Source: Nemertoderma westbladi (Eukaryota; Xenacoelomorpha; Nemertodermatida; Nemertodermatidae). Taken from it: a DNA stretch of 28,620 nt. The translations under genes and the position numbers were made by a program. Each line of letters starts with the position of its first letter. Within the stretch, counting starts at the first letter, position 1. The stretch is from assembly GCA_032718475.1 (NCBI GenBank), contig JAUCBJ010004808.1, forward strand, positions 1-28,620, written 5' to 3'. Below are positions 18,504-27,866 of this stretch, one piece after another. Below the pieces are notes generated by a model. The model worked only from the letters and a program-made list of their open reading frames with translations, made no database searches and was not told where the DNA came from.

Positions 18504-19620
18504 AATAGTTATTACTGTACATGTGCATGTGTACATTCCTCAGCATGTGAAAGTTAAATTATTTGCAGTTTAGAAAGGTGTTGTATTTATGGGTTAAAGT
18601 AACGCATTTAGGCTTGCTTATTTTAATAAATTTACACTTTACGCACAAATTTCGTCATATCTGGAATTCTGAGTCATTATATCGATATCATAAATTTTTA
18701 TGGTTTTTCCGGTACTTTATTGCCAATTGCCATAAATAATGAACTAAGGGAGTTGACTGAGGAATAGCAGCTACACCTCAGTGATTATTAGGAAGGAGTT
18801 TTGTCAGATCCAGCAATGCAAAGCATCTTCATATAGTGTAAGCGTAGGCCTACCATATAGTCCAGTTTGTACTGTATGTGTATGGGTTGGGTTATACAAT
18901 AAGTATAATGGAGTGTAGTAGTTCAGGTACCCTCCTTAACGCCCCCTCCTACTAATTTATTTTCAACACTATAATGTTTTTCAATATTTGTTGCAAATCG
19001 GGGTGCGGGTGGCTGTCGGCTGCCTTACCAGTTGAAACACGCAGCAACTTTCGATATATAGCCTGTCTACAGTATAAGTTGGTATTTGTACGTTATTTTG
19101 CGTGCGCCAATTCTCGGAATGCTTACTACAGTATCACACTTCAAAATTTTGGGATCGGTAGTTCAACGCCCCACCTGTTAGACACCCTTCTTTACTAAGC
19201 TCGTTTGAACAAACCTATTAAAATATAGCACCTCGCACCCCCTCTTCTTTTCTGAGGTTACTGTATATCAACTTTTCATATATCAAAGTTTTATGGACTT
19301 GACAGAGGAAGCTATAAACAGTAACATAAACACACAATAAGCAACATAAACTTTTGCGACCAAATAACTGTTTTCCCCGTTACAATTAACTGTAGATACT
19401 AACCCGTGACGGGTGATCGGATTGTTGTGTTTGTTGGGGTCTACCACCTCCAGCTCTCGGACCACCTCTACCAGTCGGCCCACCTCTCCTTCCCCCTATA
19501 TCTGCCCCACCTCCACGCTTCATTGCCACCAAATGCTTCTTGGATTAATTCAACAGTTTCTTAATCACAAATCTATTCACCAAACTTGTTGGGTTACTGC
19601 AACACCGCAAATACCTCTAA
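18504..19620. other. Unassigned intergenic sequence
   Basis: Only short open frames occur, including 18974-19198 (+) with no domain. A pyrimidine-rich CCACCTC-type tract lies at 19440-19515. I see no gene. Confidence 0.4.
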
Positions 19621-19686
19621 ATTTAGTAACGAGAATAAAACATTTAGTAACGAGAATAAAAAAATGTGGTAACGAGAATCAAAAAG
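19621..19686 (+). repeat. 22-bp tandem repeat, three copies
   Basis: Units at 19621, 19642 and 19664 share GTAACGAGAAT(A/C)AAAA. Such short arrays can mark the 3' terminus of a LINE or SINE, but no element body is recognisable beside it. Confidence 0.8.
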
Positions 19687-20781
19687 AATACTGAATTATT
19701 TTAAGGAACGGTAAATAAAACTCCCAAAAGTTATAAAGTAAATTAATTCCTTGTTTCGCGTTCATGCGTCACCGTCACGTCTCTCCTAACTTGATTAACA
19801 CCCGCTCTTGGGTTTCCATTAAAATGATTATAATAATTAATATAAATATTAAATAAAAATTTATTACCAAACAAACAGAGTTGGGTAATTTATAATAATT
19901 AATGACCTTCCATAATATAGTGTCATGAAAAAATAATATTAGTTTATTATAAATTATCGACCGCGATGGCTGCATGCGGTAATGGAACCTCGACACGCAC
20001 ACACGTACAGTAGTACCAAGAATAACTGTAAAATCTACCGTAACAATTGTCGCAATAAGTGAGGCGATATAATTTCTACATGTTTTGGAGCAGCATTTAA
20101 TTAGCTCCGATTTCAGTGAAACATTAACCAATGGATCGTGGGATGAAGAATGCAACAGAACAGAGGAAGATCTCCAACCAATCCATATGTGTTAGTTAAC
20201 CAGAGTCACCTTGCTAGGGGTTCCTTATAAATATATGGGATTTAGGTTGCAGTTCGCCTACTCCAGTGCTACCCCAAAATCTCCTATTGATCCTCACAAC
20301 CTGGATATGGGGAACCGTTCGGGTTTGTTATGAAGGTTGCCATGGCTACTCGCAATTAAGAGCAACCTTGACAGCATAACCCACTCGGCCCCCGGGTAAG
20401 TCCAAGGTACAAGAAAGTTTATCTGAATCGGAATTAAAAAGCTTTCTGAAGGCTGCCTACCCCTACATGCAATTACTGCAAATCATACTGTAGTTTTTTT
20501 TAACAATGGAGAACATACATAATAATCACACATTCTTGATGGATAATTGAATTGCTATGCTCCTCTTATTCCACCATTATTGATGTGACTGCAGATTGTA
20601 TTATACAGAGCGTACACGTTCGGGGGCTTTCACGCAACACGAGGCTCAGTTATGCGACACAAATTCAAATTGAGCAATTCTATTACAAAATCGGCATTTA
20701 TAAGAAATTTAACAAAACCACCAATCAATCAAATAAAGTTCTTCCCCTTAAACCCCCCTTTTAAACCCTTCCAATGGTTCC
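19687..20781. other. Unassigned sequence
   Basis: An open frame on the minus strand (20155 down to 19775, 126 codons) covers AT-rich sequence, ends in an Ile/Leu-rich tract and shows no domain; I regard it as chance. The stretch 20160-20420 is more GC-balanced and could be repeat-derived, but I cannot name it. Confidence 0.35.
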
Positions 20782-20930
20782 CATTTATCGACCAGTTATT
20801 TGTGAAAAACTGTGTAGAGCTAGTCTGTAGCATTTAAAACCCCGTGCCCAAACAGTACTGCGTCGTCCAGGGATCGAACCTGGGTCCTCCTGAATGAAAG
20901 CCCAGAGTGTTACCACTTGACCTGAGAGGC
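20782..20930 (-). mobile_element. tRNA-Glu-like SINE, copy 1
   Basis: Read on the minus strand, the head (20930 to 20860) has an A box (GGTCAAGTGGTA), an anticodon-like loop CTTTCAT (TTC, Glu) and a B box GGTTCGATCCC in a perfect CCAGG/CCTGG T-stem. The acceptor ends do not pair, so this is not a working tRNA. The body down to 20782 (GACTAGCTCTACACAG, CTGGTCGATAAATG) is shared with 24992-25070. Both copies are preceded by CATAGACTAAGCAGCC on the same strand. Confidence 0.82.
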
Positions 20931-21085
20931 TGCTTAGTCTATGAATTGAACATGAATATTTCTAATTATAGGCCTCCTCTAAAAGAATCTATTTGAGTAT
21001 AAATATAACAAAAAAATTTTAACTAAAATGCATGACTTAGAGGAAGTATGGGAAGTTGGGGGAAAGTATCCTGTATATAATGAAA

Positions 21086-21200
21086 GGGGCGATAAAGACC
21101 CGGGGGCGATAAGTTCCTAAAAACTGAGAACAGGGCGGCGAGGAGTTCCCAACAAAATGCAATTTATAGGGGCGATAAAGTTCCAGGGGGGATAAGGTCC
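21086..21200 (+). repeat. Degenerate 17-bp minisatellite (GGGGCGATAAAG family)
   Basis: GGGGCGATAAAGACCC, GGGGCGATAAGTTCC, GGGGCGATAAAGTTCC and GGGGGATAAGGTCC occur with interruptions. The same motif forms a tighter array at 24832-24935. Confidence 0.75.
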
Positions 21201-21297
21201 TGCTTCGCAGTATTGTCACGGACGGATTATGGATTTTCGGGCCCACTCAGTCCCAATTTAAGGGCCTTATCCTTATAAATGAAAACCATGGTAACTT

Positions 21298-21554
21298 GGA
21301 AAACGGAGCGGAAGGGTTTATTATGGAAGATCACCCATGATGGTGGTGAATATAGGCATTCCTTTAGGATACAGAGTGGAGGGGTTTACTGTGGAAGATC
21401 ACCCATGGTGGTGAACAGCAGGCATTCCTTTGGGTAACAGAGTTGAGGGGTTTACTGTGGAAGATCACTGGCGGTGAATAGGCATTCCTTTAGGATACAG
21501 AGTGGAGGGGTTTACTGTGGAAGATCACACTTGACGGCGTACAGGCATTCACTA
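21298..21554 (+). repeat. Tandem repeat of about 60-68 bp, four copies
   Basis: Units start at about 21298, 21367, 21432 and 21493. Each contains GGGTTTA(C/T)TGTGGAAGATCAC or a close variant and a GGCATTC end. The first unit and its leader (ATAAATGAAAACCATGGTAA) are the reverse complement of 24937-25000, next to SINE copy 2. Confidence 0.88.
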
Positions 21555-21866
21555 GCTTACTGAGCCTAAATGTTACTATTTTAATCAAAACGATTTATTT
21601 TAACGTATTTTTTGCACTACACCTTTGTACATATTATTCAAATTTTACCTATGCCAGTATATATATGTAGTTTAATTATTAATGACTTTAAAAAAATACT
21701 CTATTTTTCCCACTAAAACTGTGTACATAGTACAGTATGTGGCGTTAAAATATTAAATAGTAATTTATACAGTTCTTATTTCAAATAACATATTGTTTAC
21801 ATTTGTACTTAAGGCAATTCAATGTATGTCATGTGTCTCGTAATTTAACTGCAAAACTCTTAGGAC
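21555..21866. other. Unassigned AT-rich spacer
   Basis: No gene or repeat seen between the tandem repeat and the Penelope-like insertion. Confidence 0.4.
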
Positions 21867-21921
21867 ACTAATAAACAATATTTGAAGTAGTTCCTCGCCC
21901 TGAGCACCGTCGTATGCATAA

Positions 21922-22552
21922 TAAAGGAAGGATGAAATGATCTTTAGGTGCCGCTGTAATTATATTATAAATGCCAAATATTTCAACCCAAAATTGTAAA
22001 TGTGGACAATTACAATTAAACAGGCCTTCTTCAGTGGCTCTGGTACCTAATGTACCTAACTACAGAAACTCTACAACACGACCGGACCGAGCAACAGCAG
22101 AACAAATAGTACCGGTATCGTATGAAGTACTGCACATACAGTATATGTTATGTCAGAACCAATTACTAATTACAAAGCTAGTGGACGTGTTATTAAATGC
22201 TAACTACTGTATAAATATCAAAGATCAACCGGGGTTGCTAGCTAGAATGTTGTGTACGTGTGTATTGGAAAATAAAAGAAATGCTAACTACTGTATAAAT
22301 ATATGAAGGAATTGCTAACTACTGTATAAATTGCACCAAGTTTAGTTTACCATCCTTTGTCGTGGGGCCTACTGTACTGGCGATTAAGTGTAGGTTTTTC
22401 CCGTCTGATTAGATATTTTTCCCTGATTTTCCGGTCCGCCCAGTCCCTGCATCTATATCTTAAAACAATTCTGAAAGGTCCCTGGTAGTTCTTGCACCCT
22501 GGATGTTTATCTAGGAAGTGTTCCCCTATCGCCTCCTTCCGGTTGCCATTCC
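21922..22552 (+). repeat. Left inverted arm of the Penelope-like element
   Basis: It pairs with 24139-24767. It runs from TAAAGGAAGGATGAAATG through the 3' UTR and the last roughly 70 codons of the RT/endonuclease gene to GGTTGCCATTCC. I count about three substitutions and one 2-bp indel between the arms. GCTAACTACTGTATAAAT recurs three times at 22199-22332. Confidence 0.92.
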
Positions 22553-24173
22553 GTACTGAGTTGCGGTGTTTCATCATGCGGTCCCTAATCCGCCCCATGC
22601 TCTCCCCTATGTAATTTTCCTTAATTCCTCTACTCTCACATATCGTACATATTATTTCGTACACTACATTGCGTACTGTACAATTCTTGATGCCGTACCG
22701 GCAACAGTAACACTCCACGCTCGGGGGGGAAGGGCACTTGTCGTAAGTGAGGCTAGCCCTAACTAGAATTTCTTTCAGTTTAGGGCCGGGGGTGGTCACT
22801 AATCTAATGTGGGGGCGTAGTGGGGAGGTGCGAATAATACCCTGGATATGCCGTCGTAGTTGTTCACCAACGAATGGTATGATTAATGGGACCGGGGAAT
22901 GGTTAGAGCCTGTGTGTATGGATCTGGGCACTGGGGTGCCGGATTCTATGTTGTGGATAAGTTTATTAATAGTATGCGCCGGGTAGTCGTTTTGTAGTAG
23001 TATGTTACGTACTTTGTGTAGGCTGCGCGTGCGTCCCCCCATAGTTGAACTATTCCTAAAAGCCCTTTGTATAAATGCCCTAGCAGTGCTGATAATGCAA
23101 GACCGTGAGTGGCTACTGTGGAAATTGAGCATAATGCCAACATTACTGGGTTTTATATAAAGTTCGAAGTCTATGCGTCCAGATGAATTAACCGTAGTTA
23201 AGACATCTAAGAATGGGATACATGAATATGATTGTTCCATAGTGTACTTAAGTGAGTCATGGCATGTATTTAAATATGTGAGGAATTTCTCGAGTTCTTC
23301 CTCCCCATGTTGCCATACTGACCACCCATCGTCTAAATATCTAAACCAGCAGAAGACCGACAGTGGATAGTTATCTAAGTAACTACTTTCCTTCACATGT
23401 ATATAAATAATGGCGAAAGGCGCCGCTGATCTATCCCCCATACCCAGCCCATCGTTCTGTTTATAAAATTGCCCATTGAATCGGAAAAATGAAAATTCCA
23501 TATATGTCTGTAGAAGTCCATAAAAGTCTGTGATATCCAGCCCATACATATTAATGTCCGCCTTATGTTCGTTCACAAACCCTGTTACCACCTCTATTCC
23601 CTCCCTCACTGGTATATTAGTGTACATCGATTTAATGTCTAAACTAAAAAGAATATCCCCCGGTTCTAGTGGTTGTATATTATTCACACGTTCCATAAAG
23701 TCTGTCGTGTTTTTAAGGCGTTCTGGAACGAACTGTGCAGCTTGTGACAGGATCCTGCTGGTTAACCATGCCGGTTTCTCCCCCGCTGATCCCGATCTAG
23801 ACGATATAGGTCTCATTGGAGCTCCAGTCTTATGGGTTTTCGGTGTACCATATAGTTCCGGAGTCCTGGGGTGAACGCTCCTAAGCGTCGACCCTATTGT
23901 GTGAAGTTCTTTCCGACTAAAAATACTCTTAATACCCCCATTAATGTGCGACGTTACTTTATGGTTGGGGTTATTCGGAAGTTCCGTATAGGCGTGGGTG
24001 TCCGTAATGATGTCATTCGTCATCTTCTCAATGTAGCCGGCCCTGTCCATCACTGCAAATCCCCCGCTTTTATCAGTCTTTTTAATAATAATGTCTTTGG
24101 ATTTAGATAGTTCCTTAAGTGCTTTACGTTCTAGTGTAGGAATGGCAACCGGAAGGAGGCGATAGGGGAACAC
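22347..24173 (-). CDS. Penelope-like reverse transcriptase with GIY-YIG endonuclease, N-terminally truncated
   Basis: An open frame of 608 residues on the minus strand. The RT starts with a DKSGGFAVMDRAGY segment near residue 35. Catalytic Asp179 is in FSLDIKSMYTNIP, GLGMGDRSAAPFA precedes the palm core, and RYLDDGW carries Asp281-Asp282. A Cys-rich linker (VECYCC) follows. The GIY-YIG nuclease spans about residues 503-590 (VYEII at 505, NYIGES at 520-525, then an R...H pattern). This protein copies its RNA at a nick made by its own nuclease. The first 12 codons, including the ATG, lie inside the right inverted arm, so the native N-terminus is missing and the start is accidental. Penelope ORFs are usually longer. 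The catalytic motifs are intact. Confidence 0.92.
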   Translation of the reverse strand: MFPYRLLPVAIPTLERKALKELSKSKDIIIKKTDKSGGFAVMDRAGYIEKMTNDIITDTHAYTELPNNPNHKVTSHINGGIKSIFSRKELHTIGSTLRSVHPRTPELYGTPKTHKTGAPMRPISSRSGSAGEKPAWLTSRILSQAAQFVPERLKNTTDFMERVNNIQPLEPGDILFSLDIKSMYTNIPVREGIEVVTGFVNEHKADINMYGLDITDFYGLLQTYMEFSFFRFNGQFYKQNDGLGMGDRSAAPFAIIYIHVKESSYLDNYPLSVFCWFRYLDDGWSVWQHGEEELEKFLTYLNTCHDSLKYTMEQSYSCIPFLDVLTTVNSSGRIDFELYIKPSNVGIMLNFHSSHSRSCIISTARAFIQRAFRNSSTMGGRTRSLHKVRNILLQNDYPAHTINKLIHNIESGTPVPRSIHTGSNHSPVPLIIPFVGEQLRRHIQGIIRTSPLRPHIRLVTTPGPKLKEILVRASLTYDKCPSPPSVECYCCRYGIKNCTVRNVVYEIICTICESRGIKENYIGESMGRIRDRMMKHRNSVRNGNRKEAIGEHFLDKHPGCKNYQGPFRIVLRYRCRDWADRKIREKYLIRREKPTLNRQYSRPHDKGW

Positions 24174-24767
24174 TTCCTAGATAAACATCCAGGGTGCAAG
24201 AACTACCAGGGACCTTTCAGAATTGTTTTAAGATATAGATGCAGGGACTGGGCGGACCGGAAAATCAGGGAAAAATATCTAATCAGACGGGAAAAACCTA
24301 CACTTAATCGCCAGTACAGTAGGCCCCACGACAAAGGATGGTAAACTAAACTTGGTGCAATTTATACAGTAGTTAGCAATTCCTTCATATATTTATACAG
24401 TAGTTAGCATTTCTTATTTTCCAATACACACGTACACAAAATTCTAGCTAGCAACCCCGGTTGATCTTTGATATTTATACAGTAGTTAGCATTTAATAAC
24501 ACGTCCACTAGCTTTGTAATTAGTAATTGGTTCTGACATAACATATACTGTATGTGCAGTACTTCATACGATACCGGTACTATTTGTTCTGCTGTTGCTC
24601 GGTCCGGTCGTGTTGTAGGGTTTCTGTAGTTAGGTACATTAGGTACCAGAGCCACTGAAGAAGGCCTGTTTAATTGTAATTGTCCACATTTACAATTTTG
24701 GGTTGAAATATTTGGCATTTAGAATATAATTACAGCGGCACCTAAAGATCATTTCATCCTTCCTTTA
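24139..24767 (-). repeat. Right inverted arm of the Penelope-like element
   Basis: Reverse complement of 21922-22552. It includes a duplicate, in opposite orientation, of the C-terminal coding part of the GIY-YIG gene (24139-24343, + strand). Its outer end directly abuts the ACTAATAAACAATA duplication. Confidence 0.92.
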
Positions 24768-24831
24768 CTAATAAACAATACAAATACCATTGCCAACGTT
24801 TCTCCCATTCAAAATTCATATTTGTCACAGT

Positions 24832-24935
24832 GCCGATAAGTTACCAGGGGCGATAAAGACCCGGGAGTGATAAGTTCCCAAGGGACGATAAGGACCAGGG
24901 GCGATAAAGGCGCAAGGAGCGATAAGGCTCTACAA
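24832..24935 (+). repeat. 17-bp minisatellite (GCGATAAAG family)
   Basis: About six units of (G)CGATAA(A/G)(G)-N-CC-AGGG type in a row. It has the same family and orientation as 21086-21200. Confidence 0.8.
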
Positions 24936-24936
24936 T

Positions 24937-25172
24937 CGGTGATTTTCCACATTAAACCCTCCCACTCTGTTTTCCAAGTTATCATAGTTCTCATTTATCG
25001 ACCAGTAAAGGGTGAAAACCTGTGTAGAACTAGTCTGTAACATTTAAAGCCCCCTGGCCAAACAGTACTGCGTCGCCCAGGGATCGAATCGAACCTGGAG
25101 TCTCCTGAATGAAAGCCCAGTTTGTTAACACTATAATAATCAATCAATCAAAATAAATCAAGCGGCTGCTTA
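24937..25172 (-). mobile_element. tRNA-Glu-like SINE, copy 2
   Basis: Minus-strand copy of the SINE at 20782-20930. The body (24992-25070) is well conserved. In the tRNA head the B box carries a 5-bp duplication (GATCGAATCGAACC on the + strand) and the A-box region is replaced by an AATC-rich microsatellite (25137-25160). Past the body, 24937-24991 matches the reverse complement of the tandem-repeat module at 21272-21330, suggesting this module belongs to a longer composite repeat. Confidence 0.78.
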
Positions 25173-25178
25173 GTCTAT

Positions 25179-25202
25179 GAATAATAATAATAATGATAAT
25201 AA
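25179..25202 (-). repeat. ATT microsatellite, LINE 3' tail
   Basis: AATAATAATAATAATGATAATAA on the + strand directly follows the LINE 3' UTR when read on the minus strand, as expected for a LINE ending in a short repeat. Confidence 0.75.
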
Positions 25203-27100
25203 ATGGATTTACAGCTCCACGGTCGAGCCGGGCGCTGAAGGGTGTGAACCATAGAGTGAGAGACAGACAGTGGGTAAGTGCACGAAAAATATAGTAATAC
25301 AATTAAGGATGATCCTTGACAGTTCAGTAGTAGCTATATGTGTTAATACAGAGGCTGCAGGAACATGCCAGGTGCCATGTGCACAGGTTATCATCAATAT
25401 ACCTGTGCACAAAATTCTCCCAGTGCTGTAGATCGCTGCGAGCCGCTGCTTTACACCTGCTGGACTTAATAGATCTGCGGAAGGTGAAAGTCTGTTGGCC
25501 AGCCACTGCGAGCGGAACCAGAAGTTCCGGCGCGAGCTAGCCTTGGTTAGCCACGGGAGGTCGAAAAGTCTGTTAGATCTGGTTGGGCGGTTAGCAGGTG
25601 GCGTATGAAAGTTGACGATTGGACGCCAATCCAAATCGAACCGATCATTGATGATGGCAGCAAGCAAGAGGAGATCGTGCAGTTCCAGGTAAAGGTTGAG
25701 GGGAAGAAGTTTAAGTTGGAGGAGTCTGTCTTTATAGGGGCGGTCCGACGACGTCACCCAGCGCGTGGCCCGGTGTTGTAGCTGCTCGATGAGTTTCATA
25801 TCGCCGCGGATGGCGAACCAGCACTGGGATGCGTAGGCGACGTGCAGCGCTTCAGCTGGAACAAGGCCCGCGTCGCCTTGGCAACCCGCTCGGAGATGTG
25901 CGCCGACCAGGAGAGGTCAGTCGACACAATCCGTCCGCGGTCCTTCTCGGAGGTGGCTCGGGCGATTGTGAACCTGGAGACAGTTTGGTCGGGCGGGCTG
26001 TCGCGGAAGACGAGATGGCGGCACTTGTCCTTGGAGAAGGACATGGCGTTGTTAACAGCCCAGTCGGATAGACGGTCGAGGTCCGCTTGGAGAGGAGTTT
26101 GGTCGGAAACCATTGAAAGGGCCTTCATATCGTCAGCGAAGAGAAAAGGGATTGAGTGTACAAAGCATGTTGGAGTGTCATTGTGGTTGAGGAAGATGAT
26201 GACGGCCAGCAGGGCACCCTGGGGAACGCCGCTGCCGACCGGAAGCGGACAGGAGGTGGAGTTTCCGAACCTCGTCATCTGTTGGCGATTCGAAAGGTAG
26301 GACTTAATAAATAGAAGCATATTTCCTCTAACACCAATGTCCGACAGTTTTTGAAGTGTGATGTTGTGGTCCACTTTATCGAAAGCCTTAGAAAAATCTA
26401 AATAGATTGTCTCAATGGTTAATGATTTCTAAGTTGTTTTCTGTACCTTTGTAGACTGCATCTAAGAATTGAAGCAGTTGTACAGTAGTAGATTTTCGTT
26501 GGAGAAAACCGTACTGGGAGCAGTGCAGGCGAGGGGCTAGATGCTGGTAAAGTGGACGAAACACGAGGGATTCGAAGACCTTGGAGATAATGCAGAGGAG
26601 GGACACTGGTCTGTGGTTGTCTGTGTACATTTTACTTAGTTTTTTATGGAGGGGAGACAGTAGAGCGCACTTCCAAAAGTCCGGGAATGTGTTTGTGGCT
26701 TTTAGGATGCTGAAAAGAACGTTCAAAGATGGGGCAATGTCTGTTCCGAGAGACTTGAGGAAAGCTGGTGGAATATAGTCGAGTCCTCGAGATTTGTTGG
26801 TCTTTAATTTCGCGAGAACCTCAGAGATCGACTCACAGGAGACATTGTAATCGTCTACGCAACCGGGGAAGCTAGAGTGGTCGAGGTGACTGGGTTCGCT
26901 TGGTGGGTTGAAGACGGACTGGAAGTACCTGTTAACAGGTCCGCCTTTTCGGGTTTGGTGGAAGCAGTTTCGTTGCCCCATTTTTGGCGGGATGTTGTTG
27001 GTTTTTCTTATTGATTTCAAATACTTGAAAATCATATCGAAATGGGAGTTTTCAAAGGTTAATTTTTCATATTCAGACTGCTCCTGGTGTAGTTGGAGGT
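25181..27100 (-). mobile_element. Second LINE, interrupted at its 5' side
   Basis: A non-LTR retrotransposon on the minus strand with only the RT half and 3' tail in view. The 3' end is GTAAATCCATTTATTATC followed by an ATT repeat (25181-25200) that abuts the SINE upstream sequence. The coding frame runs up to about 27100, where LTR-like sequence starts, so the endonuclease half probably lies beyond the right edge of the window. Confidence 0.85.
25209..27100 (-). pseudogene. Reverse transcriptase of the second LINE, frameshifted
   Basis: Read from 27100 downward. Frame 1 (to 26412) has NKSRGLDYIPPAFLK, NHRPVSLLCIISKVFE and QYGFLQRKSTTVQLL. Frame 2 (about 26420 to 25796) has YLDFSKAFDKVDHN, with the first catalytic Asp, GVPQGALLAVIIF (a decayed form of GVPQGSxLGPLLF) and FADDMKAL. 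Frame 3 (about 25850 to 25209) has the C-terminal region with ATRWVTSSDRPYKDRL and LLPLNLYLELHDLLLL. Frameshifts lie near 26415 and 25850. The pattern fits a CR1/Jockey-like LINE distinct from the one at 1068-17134. It is a dead copy. Confidence 0.88.
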
Positions 27101-27102
27101 TG

Positions 27103-27542
27103 TGTCACGGCTGTAGCATGCCCATCAAACCCCGATTCCAATCTGCAATCATTTATTATAGGCCTACATTGCTTTCACCAAGAGGAAACATTCAAAGCAT
27201 TGCTTAAGCCCAATCAGTCGAGGGAATCCCAGATAATAAACTAGCCAATAGCTGATTGGCCTTGCAATGCACTGAATTCACCTCTATTATCACTCACGTA
27301 GATTAGGTTGACAATGTATATATATTAGGTGGAGGGTCCATTTTAGCTTTAGGCCACATAATTATTAGTTGTGAAGATTAGTTATTGCTCACTGTTTTAT
27401 ACGCTGCCAAGAATCAATTTGTATTGTTATAGATATACTGTGAATAAACATGAAAGCTTCTTTTATACTTTATGTTTTCTATTATCAAAGTTGAAGCTAT
27501 CTGCGGTGTCCCTGTTTCAGGCCTGCAGATAGCTTGGTAACA
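27103..27542 (+). repeat. Probable 5' LTR of the right-edge element
   Basis: It begins TGTCACGGC and ends GGTAACA (TGT...ACA, like the LTR at 3395). It contains GCTTAAGCCCAATCAG, similar to GCTTAAGCCAATCAG in the other LTR, an inverted CCAAT pair (27245-27259), a TATA tract at 27317 and AATAAA at 27443. Without the second copy the exact ends are inferred. Confidence 0.55.
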
Positions 27543-27578
27543 ATACGCGATGACGCTGCGTCATATTACAGTTACCAA
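27494..27578 (+). promoter_or_regulatory. Two strong stem-loops at the LTR/leader junction
   Basis: AAGCTATCTGC (27494-27504) pairs with GCAGATAGCTT (27525-27535), with an inner CCTG/CAGG stem. TTGGTAAC (27534-27541) pairs with GTTACCAA (27571-27578) around an inner ATGACG-CTG-CGTCAT stem. The second stem spans the proposed LTR end. The position resembles that of the hairpins at 4621-4659. Confidence 0.65.
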
Positions 27579-27866
27579 AAAAACCCACGACTTGGCCTCA
27601 GTCGTCACAGTATAAAACATTGTGTCAGACAAAATAATTTTTGAATACAAAATTATCATTTAATTATTAATAAATTTTAAATTGAGCAGCTAATCTAGTT
27701 TAAACGATTGGTTTCTCCAACAACATTTAACTCTTATCTTCAATTTAATTAATCAAATTTATGTAAATTTAAATTGCGTTTAAATTTTAATTTACAACCT
27801 AGCGTATAGAACTGTGCCATTATTGTACAGTAGTTTAGATCTATACCATTTATTTACTGAAGAAGT
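27579..27866 (+). other. Leader of the right-edge element
   Basis: AT-rich untranslated sequence between the hairpins and the gag-like start codon. No other feature seen. Confidence 0.45.

Larger units (their letters stand above)
21867..24780 (-). mobile_element. Penelope-like element with inverted terminal arms
   Basis: ACTAATAAACAATA occurs at 21867-21880 and 24767-24780 and is the likely 14-bp target duplication. Between the copies lies an element whose coding strand is minus. It has an RT plus GIY-YIG gene and two inverted arms, 21922-22552 and 24139-24767. The left end has 41 bp (21881-21921) not present in the right arm. Arm identity of about 99% and the intact frame show a recent insertion. 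Penelope-like elements are known to leave direct or inverted terminal copies, and here the 5' part of the element is replaced by an inverted copy of its 3' end. Confidence 0.85.

Noticed and set aside
19775-20155. Minus-strand frame of 126 codons
   Set aside because: No recognisable motif, and the AT-rich Ile/Leu tail suggests chance.
20860-20930. Possible functional tRNA-Glu gene
   Set aside because: A and B boxes and the T-stem are good, but the acceptor ends do not pair and a second copy with the same body exists, so it is a SINE head.
21086-21554. CRISPR-like array
   Set aside because: The repeats are tandem and degenerate without regular unique spacers, in a eukaryotic context.
21881-24766. 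Hammerhead ribozyme, often found in Penelope-like terminal repeats
   Set aside because: I looked for the CTGATGA and GAAA core in both arms and strands and did not find it by eye.
25829-26300. Plus-strand frames of 80 and 152 codons
   Set aside because: Antisense shadows of the second LINE's reverse transcriptase.
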